Shown: positions 1 through 8,707 of the stretch, in pieces | Layout of the letters: each line of letters begins with the position of its first letter | How positions within the stretch are numbered: the stretch's first letter is position 1 | Assembly (NCBI GenBank): GCA_965226215.1 | Contig: CBDDCH010000002.1 | Location: forward strand, 744,001-808,000 | From: G963668345 sp965226215 | GTDB lineage: Bacteria > Acidobacteriota > Terriglobia > Bryobacterales > UBA6623 | Length of the DNA: 64,000 nucleotides | Reading direction: 5' to 3' | Position numbers and translations under genes: made by a program | The notes under the pieces: model-generated | The model's input: only the letters and a program-made list of their open reading frames with translations | The model's database searches: none | Told to the model about the DNA's origin: nothing

Positions 1-1391
1 AAGTAGAGCACCCGTTCGGTTCCGGCGATCGCCTCGCTGCGTTCCAGCGAGAAGCTTTGTTCAAACGCGCGCTCGAAACCCTCTTGCGTGTGGTCGACGA
101 AGATATCGGCCCGCGAGGCGAGCAGGCGTTGGACCTGCGAATCCTGTTTCGGAACGAACTCGATGATCAGACTGCGGCAGAGCTGGGCAAAGAACTTCGC
201 CACGTCCAACAACGGAACGTTGTTGGCGATGACCAAATGGTGGATCAACGCCAGGGCCATGGCAAGATCAGTGGGCCCTCTCGCGATGAGAGAATCCCGC
301 TCCCGGCTGGCCCAACCCAAACTCGGGCTGGGATTGACCAAATAGATGAGCAGCGGCGTCACTTGGGTCCGGCCCGCTTTTCGGCACTCGACATAATTGG
401 CTTCCACCGAGGCCGGATCCATGTCCATGGACAAAGTGGGTTTTCCCTGTTCCGCGGCCAGCCGGCTGAAAAGACCGACGTTGGCGCCCAGATCCCACAC
501 TCCGGCAGCGCCGGACTGCTGGAGAAACTCCGAGACCAGTTCCTTCTTCCGCTCGAAAGCCGGCTCGCTGTAGTTGGTTTCTGAGTAGTAGTCCGCCCAG
601 TCTCCTCGAGGCCGCCATTGGAGCGCTTCGGTTCCGGACTCCAGACTGTCCATCAAGCCCTGGAAGCCCAGACGGGTGACCTTGTTTTCCGAGCGCACGA
701 CCTTGGCTCCGGCGTGCTTGATCTGGCTCCGGGCGTGCAGGTGGATGTGGATCAGCAGCGGCCACTTGAGGTGTGTGCGGGCGGGAAGCAGCGTACTGGC
801 GAGGTCCACTGGGATGCCGTCGATGTGGTGCTGCAGCAGCGAAACGAGACGGAAATCGCGGTAGGCGATCAGCGCCAGCGGCCCAAGAAAGTGCTGGCAA
901 TACTGGCGGTAGCCAACCCAAGGCTCGCCCTCTTGATAGCTCTCGAAAGAAAGCGTGTCAATCAGCACGGGCCGGCCCCCGGCGAATTGGATATTGTAGG
1001 CGCTGCTGTCCTTCAAGACCATGCCATGCGCCAACGCCAGTTTTTGAATACGGAGGGTCGCCAGGGCGGCGTCTTTGAGTTGGCTAAAACACCATTCGTA
1101 AGGATAGGAGATAAACGGCACCCGGTTCGGCTGCAAGACTTTGTATGCCTCTGGCGCAGCCGCATGATGAAGCTCTGCTTCCTGGTGCGCGACCAGCAGG
1201 CCCTCCCCAGCCAATTTGTCGTAGAGTCCCGACTGCATGAGCCGGCCGTAATTTTCGCGGTAACTGCTGTTGACTTGTCTGTAAAGAACGCCTTCACGCT
1301 CGAAGACGAACCCGCTCGGATCCCGGAACGAACCGGCGATTCGGGTGCCTGGCGAGAGGGGGGCGGGTTAGGGGTTTTCGGTGAGAGGCAT
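1..1391 (-). CDS. SAM-dependent methyltransferase, runs off left edge, early in-frame stop
   Basis: The minus strand stays open from 1367 to the window edge. It encodes an N-terminal region (FRDPSGFVF, then YNIQFAGGRPVLIDTLSFE) followed by a Rossmann methyltransferase core with motif I as WDLGANVGLFS and an acidic motif MDMDPASVE. This fits class I SAM-dependent methyltransferases of about 450 residues found near sulfatase-like and small YLDPGSGS membrane proteins in polysaccharide loci; the substrate is unknown. The only sensible ATG is at 1391, but an in-frame TAA (1368-1370) follows after seven codons and no NTG start precedes the conserved FRDPSG block. Either the gene is nonsense-mutated, a C-homopolymer error is present, or a rare start is used. 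The C-terminus lies outside the window. Family is fairly sure, activity is not. Confidence 0.75.
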
Positions 1392-1578
1392 GCCGCTACC
1401 GGAAGAGAATGGACTCCGCAAGCTGGAAGCCGAATAGCCTGCCACCAGACCTTGGCTCCAAGGCCGCACCAGTGGAACACGCGCCGGCAACAGGCTCGAA
1501 ACCGCTTTGACGCGGCGCTGGATAGCCGAGTGGAAGGCGCGGCGGGTTCAAGCGGGCCGGCGCCCACGGGAACCTTTT

Positions 1579-1812
1579 TCAGGAACCTGTTGATGAATCG
1601 TCATCCGAGGATTCAGAGCCCCGAAAATAGCTCTTGATACTCCCCCAGAAACGTTTCACCGCAAACGAAGCACCCAGCAGTCCGGCCACAAGCACCTGGA
1701 GCAAATAACTCCCAGAACCAGGGTCGAGGTAGGCGGCTAGCGGCCGCGGCAAGCTTATCGTCAACAGCGACAATAAAAGCGCGCCTTTCGCAATGCGCAT
1801 TGAGTGGCTCAT
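1579..1812 (-). CDS. Small conserved membrane protein (YLDPGSGS type)
   Basis: A short protein of about 77 residues. It begins with a hydrophobic signal/anchor (MRIAKGALLLSLL), continues with the conserved YLDPGSGSYLLQ segment, a second hydrophobic helix, then KRFWGSIKSYF and an acidic Ser/Asp-rich tail. Proteins of this pattern commonly sit beside methyltransferases and membrane sulfatases in bacterial surface-polysaccharide loci, as here; no biochemical role is known to me. The start is taken at 1812 (MSHSM) or 1800. A longer reading from 1851 begins inside the terminal repeat of the neighbouring IS5 element, so that insertion has probably removed the natural promoter about 27 bp upstream of the start. 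Confidence 0.6.
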   Translation of the reverse strand: MSHSMRIAKGALLLSLLTISLPRPLAAYLDPGSGSYLLQVLVAGLLGASFAVKRFWGSIKSYFRGSESSDDDSSTGS

Positions 1813-1838
1813 AGTATTTTGTATTATTCGTATTGGAC

Positions 1839-2952
1839 GGCGTTGGTGCATGAATCGGTGTAAGCGAGCACGCTAGCGGCGGGGGTGGGGTCCAGTCCAT
1901 CATAGAGATCGGGGGGTAACGTCATGGTCGCAGCGAAGTCGAGCCGAGTCAACCGCCAGTACAAGAAGAAGTACAGAATCCGGAACTGGAGGGAGTACGA
2001 GCGTGGCCTCAGGAGCCGCGGCGACGTCACGATCTGGCTGAGCGAGGATGCAATTGCCGCGTGGGTACCACCGAAGAACGGTCTTCGCGGAGGCCAGCGG
2101 CGGTACTCGAACCTCGCGGTCCGGACCGCGTTGACGCTGCGGGTCGTCTTCAGCCTGCCGCTCCGCCAGACCGAGGGGTTCCTGGACTCGCTGCTCCGCT
2201 TGATGGGCCTCAACCTCAAGGCCCCGGACCACACCACACTCTCGCGCCGGAACCAAATCGTTGCGGTGCCACCCCTGACCCGATCCTACGACGGCCCGAT
2301 CGACTTGATCGTCGATTCCACAGGGCTGAAGATTCTGGGTTGCGGCGGATGGAACGCGCACAAGCACAAGGCATCAAAGAAACGCCGGGATTGGCGGAAG
2401 CTGCACATCGGGGTGGATGCCGAGGGGTTCATTGTGGCGGCCGAACTCACAGCGAGCAGCCGGGACGACGCCTCCACACTCCCTGCTCTTCTCGACACAA
2501 TCGAGGTTCCCATCCGGCGTTTCACCGCAGACGGAGCCTACGACCACAGGTCAGTCTACGATCAACTCAGCGCGGCCGGTACAGAGAACGTCGTGATTGT
2601 GATTCCCCCTCGTCGCTCTGCGGTGTCGGCGGGGCCAACGGACGGCCCATGGGCGCAGCGTGACACGGCTCTTGAGAGGATTCGCCAGGTCGGGCGACGA
2701 GAGTGGCAGAAGGAGTCGGGCTACCGACAGCAGGCGCGCGTTGAAAACAGCTTCTTCCGATACAAGTCCGTGCTCGGAGGCGGATTGAAGGCGAGGCACG
2801 GCAAAGCACAAAGGAGAGAAGTTGCGATCGGGTGTCACATCCTCAACCGGATGGCCGAGCTGGGTAGGCCGAAATCCTGCGCTGTGGTGTCCTGAACGAG
2901 AAGTTGGAAAAGCGCCCCCACTCGCGCCGCAGTTGAATCATGCAACAGCGCC
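1839..2952 (+). mobile_element. IS5-family insertion sequence
   Basis: About 1.1 kb bounded by imperfect terminal inverted repeats. The left end (1839-1856) reads GGCGTTGGTGCATGAATC and the reverse complement of the right end (2935-2952) reads GGCGCTGTTGCATGATTC, the pattern of the IS903/IS5 group. It carries one transposase gene. I see no clear target duplication, so later change at one edge is possible. It separates the small membrane protein from the sulfatase gene of the same locus. Confidence 0.8.
1924..2895 (+). CDS. IS5-family transposase
   Basis: A DDE transposase of 323 residues, full length for the IS5 group. Visible motifs include the first catalytic Asp in LIVDSTGLKI, the second in FTADGAYD, and the catalytic Glu region YRQQARVENSFFRYK with the family-typical R-x-x-x-E/Y-x-x-K signature. 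The basic N-terminus (RKKKYRIRNW-like region) fits DNA binding. It fills the space between the two terminal repeats and has no frameshift, so the copy may be active. It would catalyse cut-and-paste movement of its element. Confidence 0.92.
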   Translation: MVAAKSSRVNRQYKKKYRIRNWREYERGLRSRGDVTIWLSEDAIAAWVPPKNGLRGGQRRYSNLAVRTALTLRVVFSLPLRQTEGFLDSLLRLMGLNLKAPDHTTLSRRNQIVAVPPLTRSYDGPIDLIVDSTGLKILGCGGWNAHKHKASKKRRDWRKLHIGVDAEGFIVAAELTASSRDDASTLPALLDTIEVPIRRFTADGAYDHRSVYDQLSAAGTENVVIVIPPRRSAVSAGPTDGPWAQRDTALERIRQVGRREWQKESGYRQQARVENSFFRYKSVLGGGLKARHGKAQRREVAIGCHILNRMAELGRPKSCAVVS

Positions 2953-3124
2953 CTTAAAGCTAGCTTCGGTTCCCGCGCCGGCGGGCAGTCGGCCCTGGCC
3001 AAGAGCCAGTACATCGAGCGCGAGGGGCGCTACGAGAAGGATGGCGAGGAGCCTGATACCCTACTTAGCAGGGGTCACGTCCGGGAGGCCCCCCCCCAAA
3101 GGAGTCCCCATCGCGTCGCCTCAA

Positions 3125-6055
3125 ATGGACGATCCGAAAAGGCGCAAACCAGAGGCTGGGATCTCAATCCGGATCACCCACCTATTCGTCCTGTCGGCGT
3201 TCACCGCCGCTCAGCCCATCTATGATCTCCTGACCCGCCATCCCGAGTTCCTGCCGGCCCACCAGACAGAGAGAGCGGACATTTTCCTGCTGGTCCTGGG
3301 GCTGTCCCTCCTCCTACCAGGAGCGGTCGCGCTTGTCGTCTCGGGCCTGCACAGAGTCTATCCGCAGTTCGCCTTCCGGACCTACCTGGCTCTGCTAGGC
3401 CTTTTAACCGCCGGACTTGCGCTCCAGGTGCTGAAGAAACTCCCATGGCCCGCGGAGGCCGCCCTTGTCTTTTCTCTGCTTGCCGGCGCCGGTCTGGTTC
3501 TTGCGTATTACCGGTATCCTGTGACAAGGACCTATCTTTCTTGCCTACTGCCGGCAGTCTTCCTGTTTCCCCTCCTCTTCCTCCTGGACTCGGGGATCCG
3601 GAAACTAATCTTCCCCGATTCGGTTTCAGACATCGAGATGCAATCCGGTGCAAAAGCTTCCATTGTCATGGTCATCTTCGACGAATTTCCGCTGATTTCC
3701 CTGCTCAATCGGAAGCGGGAGATCGACTCAGAACTCTTTCCCAACTTGGCCACGCTGGCTGGGAACTCCTACTGGTTTCGCAATGCGACCTCCAACAACG
3801 AGGGCACCCTGTTGTCGATTCCCGTGATCTTGACGGGAACCATTCCCCAGCATCGCCCTTATCCCCTCCCCCTGTTCCAGGAGTACCCGAGAAATCTATT
3901 CTCCCTCCTCTCCGGTTCCCACGATCTGAAGATTCGGGAGAACGTTACCCAGTTGAATCCCCGGCCAACGCCCAAGCCCTTCGGCCCGCGCTTCCGACTG
4001 CTGGTGGAGGATCTATCGGTCGTCTATCTCCATCTCCTGCTTCCGTCACCCTGGGCCTCGCGCTGGCTTCCCCCAGTGACCCAGACCTGGAACCAATTCG
4101 TAAACCAGGGTTCTCCTGGCCCAGCCCGCCGATCCTGGAAGGACTTCCGGGTCGACTGGTCTCAACGCGCCGCCCGATTTCGGCTCTTCGTCGATTCCAT
4201 TCGGGGCGGCAGCCGCCCGACGCTCTACTTCCTGCACTCCATGCTCCCCCATGCCAGTTGGAAATATCTGCCCTCGGGCAAGTTGTACACCCTCTCGGAG
4301 CGATCCGGGGTCACCGGGGTCGTGGGTCCCAACAGCCAAGGCCTGGATGTGAACCAATGGCTGGAGGACCCCTGGCTGGTGGCCCAGTCCTACCAGCGTC
4401 ACCTCCTGCAGGTTATGTTTCTGGATCGTCTGGTTGGCGAGTTGATCCGGCAACTCCATCAGGAGAATCTCTACGACCCCACTCTTCTGGTTCTGACGGC
4501 GGACCACGGAGCCAGCTTTCGCCCGGGCGACTCCCGCCGCCGAGTGACCGGCACTAACTACATGGACATCATGTCCATACCTCTGATCATCAAGGTGCCC
4601 GGGCAGAAGAGGGGAGTCCTCAGCGACCGCAACGTGGAGGCTGTGGATATCCTTCCCACCATAATGGAGGTGCTGGGAATCGAGACGGACTGGTCCCTGG
4701 ACGGGCGGTCGGCCTTGGCTGCCTTAGCGCCGGAGCGTCCCGAGAAGGTCATCTACAACGACCACGGCAAGAAATTTTCCTTCGATTCTCGGTTGGAGGT
4801 CCGCTGGAGGAGCCTGGATCGGAAGTTGGAGCTCTTCGGAGCGGCGGGAGAGGATCTTTCAGAGCAAGATCTCTTCCGCATCGGACCCCACGCCGACCTA
4901 ATCGGGAAACGAGTGGACCCGTTGGTTCAGGGGAAATCGGATCTGAAGGTCGAGATCGACGGAAGCCACTTCTTCCGGCGGGTCGATCCGGACTCCCCTT
5001 TTCTGTTGTCGAGAATCTCGGGACGGGTGCTCGGGAACCAAGGTTCCAGGATCGGCCGTAGCTTGTCCATCGGCGTCAATGGCGCCGTGCGCGCCGTGAC
5101 CCGAACCACCAGCCTGGACGGCCAAACCATCTTCTCGGCTGTGGTTCCGGAGGAGTCCTTCCGGAACGGTAGTAACCAGATCCGGATCTATGAGACACGC
5201 AGGAGCGGGTCACGCCTTTTTCTTCTGTCCATCGAAGTTCCCGATCCTGCTTCGTACCAACTGGAGGTGGCTGGAGACAGAGCTCTTCTGGTGACATCTG
5301 AAGGACGGGAAATCCCGGTTGGGGACCCGGGGGTGACCGGATGGGTTGTCTCTCGGCAGAGTCCGGACCAGAGCCGGATGTTCATCGGAGGTTGGGGAGC
5401 CGATGTGGAAAACTTCGTCCTGCCTCGGGCCATCGTGGTGTTTCGAGACGGCGAGTTCTTCTACGCGGGGCGCACCGGACGACACAGAAGTGACGTCGTA
5501 CAACAGTACGGAAGCACCGAGATCGACAACAGCGGCTATCTGTTCGAATTCTCAATCGATGATTTCGCCGATCCCAAGGGTGCCGAGATCCGAGTCTTCA
5601 TCATCTCCCACGATGGGAGGGCTTCGGAGTCGAACTATCCCCGGCCCCAGGACACGGCGAACTGGCACTTTCGGCCCCGCGGATTGTCTAATCACGGGAG
5701 ACTGGGATCTCAAGAAGAGGAATATGAAAATAGCCGTGCCTCCATCCGCTCAAGCACGTCCGCCGGCCAGGTGGGCCGCGCAGCAGCCCGTTCCGGATTC
5801 ATGAACCGCTCGGTGTCCAGAAAGTCGGCATCGACGAGGCACGAGAACACCATGCGCACGAAGAATGCCACGCTGAACGCATCGCGTCCTCCCAGAGCCG
5901 TCGCCACGAACGCTGGCGGCTTGAGGGCTGGGGCACCGACGATGGCCTTCGGCGCGTGGCTCCACGGCTCGACCGCCTTCGTGAGGCGGGCCTCCAGGCA
6001 TGAACCGGGACCCCGGCCATCGAGTAATCCGCTGTGGTGGCCGGCAATCGAATAG
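3125..6055 (+). CDS. Membrane-anchored sulfatase/alkaline-phosphatase superfamily protein
   Basis: The start is set at MDDPKRRKPEAG (3125). Four to five hydrophobic segments follow within the first 170 residues, then a periplasmic PF00884-type domain: the metal-site motif VIFDEFP, the nucleophile region EGTLLSIPVILTG where Thr or Ser replaces the sulfatase Cys, and the second metal motif LTADHGASF. A beta-rich C-terminal region of about 300 residues follows. The fold is that of sulfatases and phosphoglycerol transferases; the exact substrate, probably a surface glycan or lipid head group, is not visible. The last 100 or so codons (after about 5710) read antisense to a Cas3 fragment, so the natural C-terminus was lost or extended by a recombination junction. 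Base content there also changes in style. Confidence 0.8.
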   Translation: MDDPKRRKPEAGISIRITHLFVLSAFTAAQPIYDLLTRHPEFLPAHQTERADIFLLVLGLSLLLPGAVALVVSGLHRVYPQFAFRTYLALLGLLTAGLALQVLKKLPWPAEAALVFSLLAGAGLVLAYYRYPVTRTYLSCLLPAVFLFPLLFLLDSGIRKLIFPDSVSDIEMQSGAKASIVMVIFDEFPLISLLNRKREIDSELFPNLATLAGNSYWFRNATSNNEGTLLSIPVILTGTIPQHRPYPLPLFQEYPRNLFSLLSGSHDLKIRENVTQLNPRPTPKPFGPRFRLLVEDLSVVYLHLLLPSPWASRWLPPVTQTWNQFVNQGSPGPARRSWKDFRVDWSQRAARFRLFVDSIRGGSRPTLYFLHSMLPHASWKYLPSGKLYTLSERSGVTGVVGPNSQGLDVNQWLEDPWLVAQSYQRHLLQVMFLDRLVGELIRQLHQENLYDPTLLVLTADHGASFRPGDSRRRVTGTNYMDIMSIPLIIKVPGQKRGVLSDRNVEAVDILPTIMEVLGIETDWSLDGRSALAALAPERPEKVIYNDHGKKFSFDSRLEVRWRSLDRKLELFGAAGEDLSEQDLFRIGPHADLIGKRVDPLVQGKSDLKVEIDGSHFFRRVDPDSPFLLSRISGRVLGNQGSRIGRSLSIGVNGAVRAVTRTTSLDGQTIFSAVVPEESFRNGSNQIRIYETRRSGSRLFLLSIEVPDPASYQLEVAGDRALLVTSEGREIPVGDPGVTGWVVSRQSPDQSRMFIGGWGADVENFVLPRAIVVFRDGEFFYAGRTGRHRSDVVQQYGSTEIDNSGYLFEFSIDDFADPKGAEIRVFIISHDGRASESNYPRPQDTANWHFRPRGLSNHGRLGSQEEEYENSRASIRSSTSAGQVGRAAARSGFMNRSVSRKSASTRHENTMRTKNATLNASRPPRAVATNAGGLRAGAPTMAFGAWLHGSTAFVRRASRHEPGPRPSSNPLWWPAIE

Positions 6056-6375
6056 GCGAGGAGGTGACCGAGGACGTCGATGTGCGCCGCCGCGTGCTGA
6101 GCGCCAGCGGTCGAGTGATCAGTCCGCCCAGACACGCTTGGCGTATCCGCGATGTGCGGGTCTGGTGAAGAGGCCGTCCTTAGGTAGCTCTGGAAGGCGT
6201 CGGAGTACTTGCCAAGGTCATGCCAGAGTCCAGCGACTCGCGCCCAGTCGCCAGCGTGAAAGTACGCTCCGCTGGCCGCGGCGCGTTTCGACACACCTTC
6301 GAGGTGTTCTCGTAAGTCCTGCCATTCTTCTTCGACTCGACCAGGCAGGGTGTGCGCGTAGCAGCGGCGGTCCAC
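5710..6375 (-). pseudogene. Cas3'' HD-nuclease fragment (orphan, helicase missing)
   Basis: Residues 5-65 match the N-terminus of type I CRISPR Cas3: YAHTLPGR, EEWQ, and the metal-binding GLWHDLGKYSDAFQSYL with His52-Asp53. DHSTAGAQ and the IAGHHSGL motif follow (about residues 86-117), then FSCLVDADFLDTE. All HD-domain ligands appear present. In the family this ssDNA nuclease is normally fused to, or next to, a helicase of some 500 residues. Here the protein ends after LERMEARLF at the junction with the sulfatase gene, so the helicase is gone. GTG start at 6375. No other cas gene or CRISPR array is visible nearby. It is a relic, although the HD domain alone could in principle still be made. 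Confidence 0.8.
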
Positions 6376-6561
6376 ATGGTTAAAATATCATGGCCATTGC
6401 CGCGTGAGCCGCTCGGCCCGAATGGGTGCGGCGTCTGACGCCCTGTCGACTCAGTGCCTGAGCAGACCGGGAGCCTGTGCGCACTGCCGCGCTCCACCGT
6501 GTTGTCGGTGGGGCACAGGGCCTCGATTTGTCGCCAGAACATGGACAACTAAGATTCATAT

Positions 6562-6779
6562 ATGGTTGCCGCAAATGCTCGAACAGCGACAACCTTCGCT
6601 TTCTCGCCCGGTCAAGCTCATGACGCCCAGCAGGGCTGCGAGATGCTCGGCGGTCTGGTGTCACGCATCAGTCGACGACCGACCCGGAGGCGAGGCTGCA
6701 CCGGAATGGCAAAGGGCGCGAGGCGAAACTGGTGTATCTGGGCCACGTGCTCTTGGACAATCGTCAGGGAACCGGGTAA
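6562..6779 (+). pseudogene. Transposase remnant (IS4/IS5-like), frameshifted
   Basis: Two short stretches in different frames resemble a DDE transposase. One is FAFSPGQAHDAQQG from about 6590. The other, ending at the TAA near 6779, contains STTDPEARLHRNGKGREAK followed by LVYLGHVLLDNRQGTG, which is characteristic of IS5/IS1182-type transposases. Only about 70 codons survive and a frameshift separates the pieces. It abuts an unrelated minus-strand fragment at about 6776, marking another recombination edge in this island. Confidence 0.6.
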
Positions 6780-7329
6780 GGCCTTCTCTGCTGGCGACCT
6801 CGGCTTGACTGGTGGCCTCGCCGGACTCCAGGAAGGCCTGCCACTCGATGGCCTTGCGAAGGAGTTCGACGACTCGGGGTGTCTTGGGAACCGTTGGTGT
6901 TATTGGCGTGGTCCGACGTTGCGGGACGGCGCTCACGACCCGGTCGGCGGGCCCGAGAGCGATCTCCACAGTCTGTTCCCGGTGAGCGGCAACCAGGGTG
7001 CCGTGGCAGTCCAGGGTTATGTGGACGATGCGGAACCAAACCTCCGGCTCCGCGACGCTGGACCGGCGGTTAGTAGACCGGCACATTTGGGGAGCTGTGT
7101 TGCATGGGGAGGAGCGTCGCGTAGGGGATGACATACGCGCGTTTGGCCTGCACCGTTTCAGCTGCACCACCCCATTCTCGGTGGATCGCTCCGCCTGCTT
7201 CAACACCAACTGCGTCGCATCTTCCGACACTCTCGGGCGTCGTTCCTCTGCTTCCTCCGCGTAGCGGATCGTGTTCTTCGTCTCCTTGTTTAGCTTGAAC
7301 GTTGCTGAAAACGGCTCTTCCTTGGTCAC
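6661..7329 (-). pseudogene. Mosaic reading frame: small conserved N-terminus joined to HTH fragment
   Basis: The reading frame starts at GTG 7329 behind a good ribosome site (AGAGAGGTGGA). Its first 25 residues (EEPFSATFKLNKETKNTIRYAEE) look like the start of a short conserved bacterial protein I have no function for. From about 6900 down to 6776 the translation PRVVELLRKAIEWQAFLESGE...ASREGLTR looks like the helix-turn-helix region of proteins that accompany serine recombinases. The middle is not recognisable, and the last 30 codons run into the transposase remnant. I read it as a chimera of two truncated genes rather than one functional protein. Confidence 0.4.
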
Positions 7330-7469
7330 AGCTCCACCTCTCTGAACGTCACCCAGCCAGTGTACACTTGCGGGCTTCGAGAAGCTGAGCGGCAAAGGGC
7401 CTAGCGCAAGCCGAGGTCGGAGCCTCTCGCGCGGGAGCTTTCCAAAACAAGTTCTCTCCTCGAGATGGT

Positions 7470-7808
7470 CTACCTTTGCTCCGCCCTTGACACTCCCAGG
7501 CTCCCGTGGATGGTTCCGAGGTCTCGCTCAAAGTCCTCGAGGTCGTATTGGGCTGGCACCTTTCTGACGCGGGCATAGTCCATCATCTCCCACATGGACA
7601 CCCCGGCATCGCGAGCTGCCCGCGCGAGCGTGAGCTTTCCATCCCCGTACAGCCGGACGTAGTGCTCCAACTTCCATTGCTGGACCCCTTGCGAGAGCAA
7701 CCGGCGCACAATGGTTGAGCGATCGGACTGCTCAGCATCTTCGATGAGTTCCAATTCACGGACCAACTCCGAGGAGAGCCTGGCACCCACCATCTGTTCT
7801 TTCTTCAT
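7470..7808 (-). CDS. UPF0175-type antitoxin with ribbon-helix-helix N-terminus
   Basis: About 112 residues. An N-terminal RHH-like segment (MVGARLSSELVRELELIEDAE, DRSTIVRRLLSQGVQQW) is followed by the UPF0175 core (GKLTLARAARDAGVSMWEMMDYARVRKVP). The start at ATG 7808 overlaps the stop of the upstream toxin gene as ATGA, so the two are translationally coupled. By family knowledge it would bind the PIN toxin and repress their operon. Gene order is toxin first, antitoxin second, which is less usual for this pairing. Confidence 0.8.
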   Translation of the reverse strand: MKKEQMVGARLSSELVRELELIEDAEQSDRSTIVRRLLSQGVQQWKLEHYVRLYGDGKLTLARAARDAGVSMWEMMDYARVRKVPAQYDLEDFERDLGTIHGSLGVSRAEQR

Positions 7809-8320
7809 CTCTTCGCCTCCCGTGCGAGTCTTAATATTTCCGCCACGACGGCTGGGGAGAGCCATAAGATTTGACTAAGATTCCGAAGCATGACCTCCAA
7901 CTCTCCCCAGTCAAGGTGCTGTCGCAAGTACGCTTCCAACAACGCACCAGCGGTGCCCAAATGTTCCACTCCGGAAGCCACGGCCATGCTCCGGGCCTCC
8001 TTGTCGTCAACGATCAGTCGCAGGCCCCGCACACTCGCAAGCGCGATGGCCTCGGCTTCCCCCTGGTCCAGCCGGGAGCGTTCCGTCAAACGTTGCATCA
8101 GGTCCCGCTCCTCTTCGGTCAAGCGAACCGTCTGTAGCCAGCCGTCTTCCATGGCGGCTTCAAGCTGCTCCACACCCAGGGCATGAACAGCTCTGCCAGC
8201 ATCGATTGTTTCCGCCTTCACGACAGACCCCATCAGCACCTCGCCATAGAGATCGTTCAAAAGCCCAAGACGTTGGAGCTTGGCGAGGACGATCAACGGC
8301 GAAGCGTCTACTACAATCAC
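7805..8320 (-). CDS. PIN-domain toxin, DUF3368 family
   Basis: A 171-residue PIN ribonuclease. The first acidic residue is in IVVDASPLIVLAK, the second acidic cluster in LDQGEAEAIALA (Glu), and the third in LRLIVDDKEARS, followed by GTAGALLEAY. These match the DUF3368 subgroup that pairs with UPF0175 antitoxins. By family it would cleave RNA using Mg2+ held by the acidic residues. It overlaps the downstream antitoxin by 4 bp and nothing in it looks broken. Confidence 0.85.
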   Translation of the reverse strand: MIVVDASPLIVLAKLQRLGLLNDLYGEVLMGSVVKAETIDAGRAVHALGVEQLEAAMEDGWLQTVRLTEEERDLMQRLTERSRLDQGEAEAIALASVRGLRLIVDDKEARSMAVASGVEHLGTAGALLEAYLRQHLDWGELEVMLRNLSQILWLSPAVVAEILRLAREAKR

Positions 8321-8401
8321 TCAATTTCCTTCGGGGCCGCAGACCATCACGACACAAGTTAACATTTATTGCAATTGTTTGCAGTCCGATCTCCCACCTG
8401 A

Positions 8402-8602
8402 TCACAAACGAAACGAGAGCGCCGATGACCACCAGGCGGCGTATGCCCGGACCGGCGACGGAATGGCGCGTCGGTGCGGGGCGCGCGCGTACCTTTCAAC
8501 AGCCTCTCGACCCGCTTGCCGATCGAGGTATCTGGTGTCGAAGCCCCACAGCAGTGTAAAGATTTCGTCAAGTCGATGAAACCAGGCGGGTTGGGAGGGC
8601 AT
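8402..8602 (-). CDS. Short protein, N-terminal part of an unknown conserved gene
   Basis: The start at 8602 is convincing because an AGGAGGAG ribosome site lies about five bases upstream. The first 30 residues (QPAWFHRLDEIF, GFDTRYLDRQA) have natural composition. After about residue 33 the sequence becomes Arg/Ala-rich, as expected for out-of-frame GC-rich DNA, so the gene has probably been cut or frameshifted near 8500. I do not recognise a function; the LDRxAVE-like segment resembles small DNA-binding proteins, but this is only an impression. Confidence 0.4.
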   Translation of the reverse strand: MPSQPAWFHRLDEIFTLLWGFDTRYLDRQAGREAVERYARAPHRRAIPSPVRAYAAWWSSALSFRL

Positions 8603-8689
8603 GGGACTCCTCCTGCTCTACTACATGTTAGGGAGCGATCCGGCATTATGGCCTGCCGGGGAGCGGCGGGAGAGGGGGTTAATCACGCA

Positions 8690-8707
8690 TGATAAAGGAT
8701 ATTATCA
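8690..8707. other. Small perfect dyad TGATAA-N6-TTATCA
   Basis: A 6-bp perfect inverted repeat with a 6-bp spacer lies in AT-rich sequence that stands out from its GC-rich surroundings. It overlaps the 3' end of the amber-interrupted small gene of the partition cluster. It could be an operator or a weak terminator stem; nothing distinguishes these. Confidence 0.3.

Noticed and set aside
618..1637. Long plus-strand reading frame of 339 codons
   Set aside because: Lies opposite the methyltransferase; composition is rich in Gln/Arg and lacks domains, while the minus strand shows clear SAM-binding motifs.
2061..2663. 200-codon frame within the IS5 transposase
   Set aside because: Shadow of the transposase frame; Arg/Pro/Gly-rich without a programmed frameshift signal.
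3445..4557. 370-codon plus-strand frame inside the sulfatase
   Set aside because: Pro/Ser/Arg-rich out-of-frame shadow; the sulfatase frame has metal and nucleophile motifs.
5710..6500. Possible complete CRISPR-Cas system around the Cas3 HD domain
   Set aside because: No helicase, no other cas genes and no array of regularly spaced 25-40 bp repeats were seen on either side.
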